From Comamonas sp. lk (lineage in GTDB: Bacteria; Pseudomonadota; Gammaproteobacteria; Burkholderiales; Burkholderiaceae_C): a stretch of 64,000 nucleotides of DNA. The notes under the pieces were generated by a model. It had not been told where the DNA came from, ran no database searches, and was given only the letters and a program-made list of their open reading frames with translations. Position 1 is the first letter of the stretch; every line of letters starts with the position of its first letter. Positions 60,180-64,000 of this stretch are shown here, in pieces. The DNA lies in the NCBI GenBank assembly GCA_945869165.1, contig CAMBNY010000001.1, positions 84,468 to 148,467 of the forward strand, written 5' to 3'. The position numbers and the translations under genes were made by a program.

Positions 60180-61097
60180 ATGGCTATTGGCATGTACTTG
60201 CGGGAAATCGGGCGCGGCAAAGACGGGGCGCGGGGGTTGAGCCGCGCGCAGGCGGCTGATTTGTGGGGCCAGTTGCTCGATGGCGCGGTTAGCGATTTGG
60301 AAGTAGGCGCTTTTTGCCTGGCCATGCGCGTCAAGGGCGAAACGCCGGAAGAAATGGCCGGTTTTCTGGACGCCACCGCGCCGCGCCTGCACACCGTACC
60401 CCATGGCGAAAAGACAGTCGTCGTCATTCCCAGCTACAACGGCGCGCGCAAAATTCCGGTACTCACGCCCTTGCTGGCCCTGCTGCTGGCGCGCGAAGGC
60501 CACCCGGTCATGATCCACGGCACACCCACCGAAAATAGCCGCGTGTTCACCTGCGAAGTGCTGGAGCAATTGGGCATTCATCCGCGCAACAGCTTTGCGC
60601 CGCTAGCTGCTGGCGAAGTAGCTTTCTATCCCACCGCCGCTTTAAGCACCGGCCTGCAAAGGCTGCTGGAAGTACGCCGCGTGGTGCAACTGCGCAATTC
60701 GGCGCACAGCCTGGTCAAGCTGATGAACCCCTGCGCCGGGCCCAGCTTGCTGGTGACCAGCTACACCCACCCGGAATACGCGCACTCCATGGCCGCGACT
60801 TTGCAACTGGTGCAGGCCAACGCCCTGCTCTTACGCGGCACCGAAGGCGAGGCTGTGGCCGACGCCCGCCGCCTGCCGAAAATGCAAGGCTTTATCGCCG
60901 GTGAAACCGTGTTTGCCCAAGACGCCCAAAGCGGCAGCCTTGGCAGCCTGCCCGCGTTACCCGCTGGCATCGACGCGCTCGGCACCGCTGGCTACATCCA
61001 CGCCGTAATGGACGGCGCGCAGCCCGTGCCCGCGCCGATTGCGCAACAAGTGATAGAAATCTCGAAACTCATTTCCCGCATGGAAGGGGCTGCATGA
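60180..61097 (+). CDS. ybiB: YbiB family protein (TrpD2-like, glycosyl transferase family 3 fold)
   Basis: 305 aa. Starts with an N-terminal helical bundle (GARGLSRAQAADLWGQLLDGAVSDLEVGAFCLAMRVKGETPEEMAGFLDA) like anthranilate phosphoribosyltransferase, then IPSYNGARKIPVLTPLLALLLAREGHPVMIHGT and NPCAGPSLLVTSYTHPEY. The E. coli homologue binds nucleic acid rather than PRPP (family knowledge). Overlaps cobA by 4 bp; ybiB-cobA pairs are frequent in nitrate/sulfite assimilation loci, though no reductase is present here. Confidence 0.88.
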   Translation: MAIGMYLREIGRGKDGARGLSRAQAADLWGQLLDGAVSDLEVGAFCLAMRVKGETPEEMAGFLDATAPRLHTVPHGEKTVVVIPSYNGARKIPVLTPLLALLLAREGHPVMIHGTPTENSRVFTCEVLEQLGIHPRNSFAPLAAGEVAFYPTAALSTGLQRLLEVRRVVQLRNSAHSLVKLMNPCAGPSLLVTSYTHPEYAHSMAATLQLVQANALLLRGTEGEAVADARRLPKMQGFIAGETVFAQDAQSGSLGSLPALPAGIDALGTAGYIHAVMDGAQPVPAPIAQQVIEISKLISRMEGAA

Positions 61098-61909
61098 AGA
61101 ACAAGCCACACAAACCACCCGCAACAGCCGTAGGCCAAGTCAGCCTGGTAGGCGCCGGGCCGGGCGACCCGGATTTGTTGACGCTCAAAGCCGTTAAAGC
61201 CATTGCCGCCGCCACCGTCATCTTGGTGGACGACCTGGTGAACGAGGCTGTGCTGGCCCACGCCAGCCCCAGCGCCCGCATCGTCTATGTGGGCAAGCGC
61301 GGCGGCTGCGCGTCCACGCCGCAGGCCTTTATTGAAAAGTTGATGGTGAGCGAAGCCCATAAGGGCGAAAACGTGGTGCGCCTAAAGGGCGGCGACCCCT
61401 TGGTATTTGGCCGCAGCGGCGAGGAGATCGAGGCCCTGCAACAAGCGGGCATCGAGGTGCACGTGGTCAACGGCATCACCGCCGCCTTGGGCGCGCTGGC
61501 ATCGCTCAACACCGCCCTCACCCACCGCGACCATGCCCATGGCGTGCTGATGGTGACCGGCCACGCCAAGCCCGGCGACCCCGGTACCGACTGGCGCGCG
61601 CTAGCCCACACCGCCCGCCAGGCCAAACTCACCCTAGTGGTCTACATGGGCGTAGCCGCCGCACAGCGCATACAAGACGAACTGCTCCACGGTCTAGCCG
61701 CCGACACGCCGGTGGCTATCGTGCAAGACGCCACGCTGCCTTCGCAGCGGCGGGCTTTGTGCACCTTGGATTGCTTGCACCAAACGCTGACTGAACAGCG
61801 CATGGCTAGCCCTTGTGTCTTGGTGATTGGGGATGTGTTGCGGGGACTGGCTAGCTTGGGGCAAGCGCAAGAGGCGGTGCTGGCACGAGGTCAGATCCGG
61901 GCAATGTGA
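61094..61909 (+). CDS. cobA: Uroporphyrinogen-III C-methyltransferase
   Basis: 271 aa. SAM-dependent bismethylation of uroporphyrinogen III to precorrin-2, the branch point to siroheme and cobalamin. LVGAGPGDPDLLTLKAVKAI is the SUMT signature, VGKRGGCASTPQAFIEKLMV the next block, then VVRLKGGDPLVFGRSGEE and the product-site PVAIVQDATLPSQR. Single-domain type, without the CysG oxidase/ferrochelatase part. Start ATGA overlap with ybiB indicates co-translation. Confidence 0.95.
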   Translation: MKNKPHKPPATAVGQVSLVGAGPGDPDLLTLKAVKAIAAATVILVDDLVNEAVLAHASPSARIVYVGKRGGCASTPQAFIEKLMVSEAHKGENVVRLKGGDPLVFGRSGEEIEALQQAGIEVHVVNGITAALGALASLNTALTHRDHAHGVLMVTGHAKPGDPGTDWRALAHTARQAKLTLVVYMGVAAAQRIQDELLHGLAADTPVAIVQDATLPSQRRALCTLDCLHQTLTEQRMASPCVLVIGDVLRGLASLGQAQEAVLARGQIRAM

Positions 61910-61970
61910 GATGCGATGGACCCTCAGACGGTCTAAAACTGATATGCCTCCGCAGGTTTCTTTGGAGCCT

Positions 61971-62045
61971 GCCGCTTGAGCTAAGCGGCCAGCGACGAAC
62001 GCTGTAGCAAGGTTGGTTGCGCATAGCGTTCGTCTAACGCCTAAC
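61971..62045. repeat. Two hairpins between cobA and brnA
   Basis: GCCGCTT-gagct-AAGCGGC (61971-61989) and ACGAACGCT (61995-62003) pairing with AGCGTTCGT (62025-62033), followed by TCTAACGCCTAAC. They lie between the convergent ends of cobA and brnA. No T-tract on either strand follows closely, so they are not clear intrinsic terminators. The 61910-62052 gap holds no gene. Confidence 0.6.
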
Positions 62046-62052
62046 GGCAAAG

Positions 62053-62352
62053 TCAAGCCACTACGCGCTTACGGGTTGTCGGGCTTGGACGACCACTTAA
62101 ATTTCGCTCCACCTCCATACGAAGTGCAGCATTGATACGCGATTGATAGCCAGCCCCTTTAGACTTGAAGAACTCTAGGATGTCTGCATCCAATCGGACC
62201 GAAGTGAGCACCTTCGTAGGGGTGGCTTGCGGCCCACGGCCACGCTTCAGTACTGGCGCACCCAGCATGTCCTCAGTCCACGCTGGATTAACTGGGTCAT
62301 TGACCTTAGCCGAGGTTTTCTTTGGCAACTTGGCGGTAGTAGCGAGCTTCAT
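62053..62352 (-). CDS. brnA: BrnA family antitoxin
   Basis: 99 aa. The C-terminal half VLTSVRLDADILEFFKSKGAGYQSRINAALRMEVER is the ribbon-helix-helix type domain typical of BrnA, which represses its own operon and binds BrnT. The N-terminal part is Lys-rich and probably flexible. The ORF overlaps the end of brnT by 47 bp in a different frame; a downstream start is possible but would remove part of the N-terminal region. Confidence 0.88.
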   Translation of the reverse strand: MKLATTAKLPKKTSAKVNDPVNPAWTEDMLGAPVLKRGRGPQATPTKVLTSVRLDADILEFFKSKGAGYQSRINAALRMEVERNLSGRPSPTTRKRVVA

Positions 62353-62587
62353 GTTTTTCTGCCTTTCGCAGCGATATCACGTGAGGCCCTCGCGGGCGCT
62401 CGGTGTAAACCATCACAAGCACATCGACCCCAAGAAGACCGAAACAGACCAGGCGCACTTCGCCGTAGCCTTGCCGCTTATCTTCGCGGGTCACTGTGAA
62501 GTGGTCCCAGATTGCGTCGCATCCAACGAAGTCAAGCCCGTGCTTCTTGATGTTCAGCTTGCGCTTTGGTTCGTCCCATGTGACCAT
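62306..62587 (-). CDS. brnT: BrnT family ribonuclease toxin
   Basis: 93 aa, RelE-fold ribonuclease. VTWDEPKRKLNIKKHGLDFVGCDAIWDHFTVTREDKRQGYGEVRLVCFGLLG contains the family N-terminal W-D-x-x-K-x-x-x-N-x-x-K-H-G motif; VISLRKAEKHEARYY gives the C-terminal Arg/Glu residues. Toxin-first gene order is normal for brnTA. A TACAAT hexamer ends only 5 nt before the ATG, so the transcript may be nearly leaderless (weak). Confidence 0.92.
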   Translation of the reverse strand: MVTWDEPKRKLNIKKHGLDFVGCDAIWDHFTVTREDKRQGYGEVRLVCFGLLGVDVLVMVYTERPRGPHVISLRKAEKHEARYYRQVAKENLG

Positions 62588-62979
62588 ACTTAATTGTATC
62601 TACAAAATAAAGTAATGCGTAGTGAAATTTAACGTCTGAATTCACCGCACTGGCGCATATTTCCGCCACAGGTGCAGTGGAACTATGCTTTAGACACCGA
62701 GGCGAACCTCAGCGCGGTCTTTGATTCTTCCGAGACGAACAAGACGAGAGGCAATAGCCCCAAGAGTTTGGTCTGCTCACTTGCTCGGCTTGATCACGCT
62801 CGCAAGCATTCTTCTGAGCTCACTATAAATTAAGAATAAATAATATTTACCATTATGTTTTTTTCAATCTAAGCGGGGTACCTTTGCGACAAGTTGTCTG
62901 CCTGAGACACCAAAGGCCTTCCCCCACCCGCTACCATACGCCCCGCCAAAAACAACTATCCCCAGCGGGAAGACTTCGT
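62588..62979. other. Intergenic region before the iorAB-like genes
   Basis: About 390 bp without a supported gene. On the minus strand, one frame reads ADQTLGAIASRLVRLGRIKDRAEVRLGV between two stops, which looks like a short gene remnant but matches nothing I recognise. A very AT-rich stretch (62822-62870) may hold the promoter of the following operon. Confidence 0.4.
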
Positions 62980-63492
62980 ATGCAACTCCTCATCAACGGC
63001 CAGCGCACCCACGCCGACGCTGACCCTGCCACGCCCTTGCTGTGGGTGCTGCGCGACCAACTCAATCTGACGGGCACCAAATTTGGCTGCGGTATCGCCG
63101 CCTGCGGCGCGTGCACCGTCCATGTGGACGGCCAAGCGGTGCGCTCTTGCGTGACGCCGGTGTCTACGGTGCAGGGTAAAGACGTTCGCACGATTGAATC
63201 GCTTGGCAGCGCGGAAAAGCCGCACGCGTTGCAGCAGGCCTGGCTTGCCGAGCAAGTGCCCCAGTGCGGCTATTGCCAAAGCGGCATGCTGATGGCGGCA
63301 GCCGCGCTCCTAGCGCGCACGCCCAAACCTACTGATGCCGACATCGACGCGGCCATGAGCAACATCTGCCGCTGTGGCACCTACCAACGCGTGCGCGCCG
63401 CGATTCACCGCGCAGCAAACAGCGTAAGTAGTGGCGCGACGAAGAGCGCAAGTAATAGCGCAGATCCCCAAGCAAGCGGGAGCGCAGCATGA
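62980..63492 (+). CDS. (2Fe-2S)-binding subunit of a molybdenum hydroxylase, IorA-like
   Basis: 170 aa from ATG 62980; the track's 62884 start is TTG. The N-terminal plant-type [2Fe-2S] site is [22 protein letters not shown] and the C-terminal helical [2Fe-2S] site QCGYCQSGM plus [11 protein letters not shown], as in isoquinoline 1-oxidoreductase alpha subunits and other xanthine dehydrogenase-family small subunits. A repetitive Ser/Ala-rich tail ([21 protein letters not shown]) follows. Passes electrons from the Mo subunit encoded next, with which it overlaps by 4 bp. Confidence 0.92.
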   Translation: MQLLINGQRTHADADPATPLLWVLRDQLNLTGTKFGCGIAACGACTVHVDGQAVRSCVTPVSTVQGKDVRTIESLGSAEKPHALQQAWLAEQVPQCGYCQSGMLMAAAALLARTPKPTDADIDAAMSNICRCGTYQRVRAAIHRAANSVSSGATKSASNSADPQASGSAA

Positions 63493-64000
63493 AGCGGCGC
63501 ACGCTATTGCTGAGCGCCCTCGGCGCAAGCGGCGCACTGCTGGTGGGCTGGGGCGTGGCCCCGCCGCGCAGCCGCCTGGGCAGCGCAGACAGCATGTTGC
63601 CTACGCAGGGCAGCGTGGGGCTGAACGGCTGGATCAAGATCGGCGAAGACGGCTCGGTGGCGCTGGCCATGCCGCGCAGCGAAATGGGCCAGGGCGTACA
63701 CACCGCGCTGGCCATGCTGGCTGCTGAAGAGCTGGACATTCCTTTGGACAAAGTGCGCTTAGAGCAAGCCGGGCCCGATGCCCTATACGGCAACGTGGCC
63801 GCCGTGCTGGCCTTTTTGCCCTTCCATCCGCAGCAAACCGAAGAGGGTAAGCGCAGCGCGACGGTCAAAACCGCGCAGTGGCTGACGGCCAAAGTCGGGC
63901 GCGAGTTGGGCCTGATCATGACCGGCGGCTCGTCCAGCGTGGCCGACGCCTGGGAGCCGGTGCGCCTAGCCGCCGCCAGCGCGCGCGCCAGCCTGGCCCA
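63489..64000 (+). CDS. Molybdopterin-binding subunit of aldehyde/isoquinoline oxidoreductase type, IorB-like (3' end outside window)
   Basis: The frame is open from ATG 63489 to the end of the window (170 codons) and is not in the ORF track. [22 protein letters not shown] is a twin-arginine signal, so the enzyme is probably periplasmic or membrane-facing, as for IorB proteins. [50 protein letters not shown] is the conserved start of the Mo-binding subunit, including the MGQG loop. About 75% of the protein is missing. It would form a complex with the preceding [2Fe-2S] subunit; substrate is unknown. Confidence 0.92.
   Translation, partial: MKRRTLLLSALGASGALLVGWGVAPPRSRLGSADSMLPTQGSVGLNGWIKIGEDGSVALAMPRSEMGQGVHTALAMLAAEELDIPLDKVRLEQAGPDALYGNVAAVLAFLPFHPQQTEEGKRSATVKTAQWLTAKVGRELGLIMTGGSSSVADAWEPVRLAAASARASLA

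Noticed and set aside
62031-62045. GTCTAACGCCTAAC as an integron attC site
   Set aside because: A matching GTTRRRY was not found on the required side and the hairpins lie outside the expected interval, so it is not reported as an attachment site.

Overview
The window is GC-rich (roughly 60%) chromosomal DNA of a betaproteobacterium, most likely Burkholderiales/Comamonadaceae (Rhodoferax/Polaromonas-like). The evidence is the syntenic block rpsO-pnp-quinone oxidoreductase-tpiA-secG-tRNA-Leu(GAG)-nuoABCDEFGHIJKLMN-NUDIX-DUF1178 with separate nuoC and nuoD, and the NAD-dependent molybdenum formate dehydrogenase cluster. The taxonomic call is inference from protein sequence style and gene order; no database search was possible.

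Layout. 1-9 kb: tail of an ABC-F ATPase, a small secreted protein, an AMP-forming acyl-CoA synthetase, one unbroken ORF joining a cytochrome P450 to a gamma-glutamyltransferase, glutathione-dependent formaldehyde dehydrogenase (frmA) and a SulP transporter without a STAS domain. 8.8-9.6 kb: a PrlF-YhaV toxin-antitoxin pair. 9.6-18.4 kb (minus strand): mrp, a LysR regulator, mobA, a fused NuoE/NuoF-type formate dehydrogenase subunit, fdsA and fdhD. Together these supply the diaphorase, the catalytic subunit, the cofactor sulfuration factor, the Mo-cofactor nucleotide-addition step and a candidate regulator for formate oxidation, which fits with frmA upstream as the C1 detoxification step. 18.5-24.9 kb: patatin phospholipase, metG, nadB, an orphan HTH antitoxin beside a deleted toxin stub, and cvpA. 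25-28.9 kb: thiBPQ thiamine uptake under a TPP riboswitch. 28.9-36.6 kb: a large FtsX-type permease and an AttH/CrtC-like lipocalin protein separated by a mazEF-type module, then an ABC exporter, DUF1178 and a NUDIX hydrolase. 36.6-56 kb: complex I and the translation/RNA-decay/glycolysis block. 56-64 kb: a periplasmic binding protein, Hsp20, tsaD, an acetyltransferase, ybiB-cobA, a BrnTA module and the start of an iorAB-type molybdenum hydroxylase that runs off the end.

The most unusual theme is palindromic DNA inside and between genes. A 74-bp imperfect palindrome (27-bp arms) lies in frame within fdsA. A REP-like hairpin lies in frame in the metG interdomain linker. Two near-identical ~115-bp MITE-like palindromes and a half copy sit between genes, and a tandem pair of a related element separates thiB from thiP. 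Other points of interest are the P450-GGT fusion ORF, the toxin deletion that appears to have used an 8-bp microhomology, the mazEF insertion that splits an att-like operon lacking its ATPase, and a tRNA-Leu with a C-A mismatch in its acceptor stem. I saw no CRISPR array, rRNA, intact insertion sequence or prophage.
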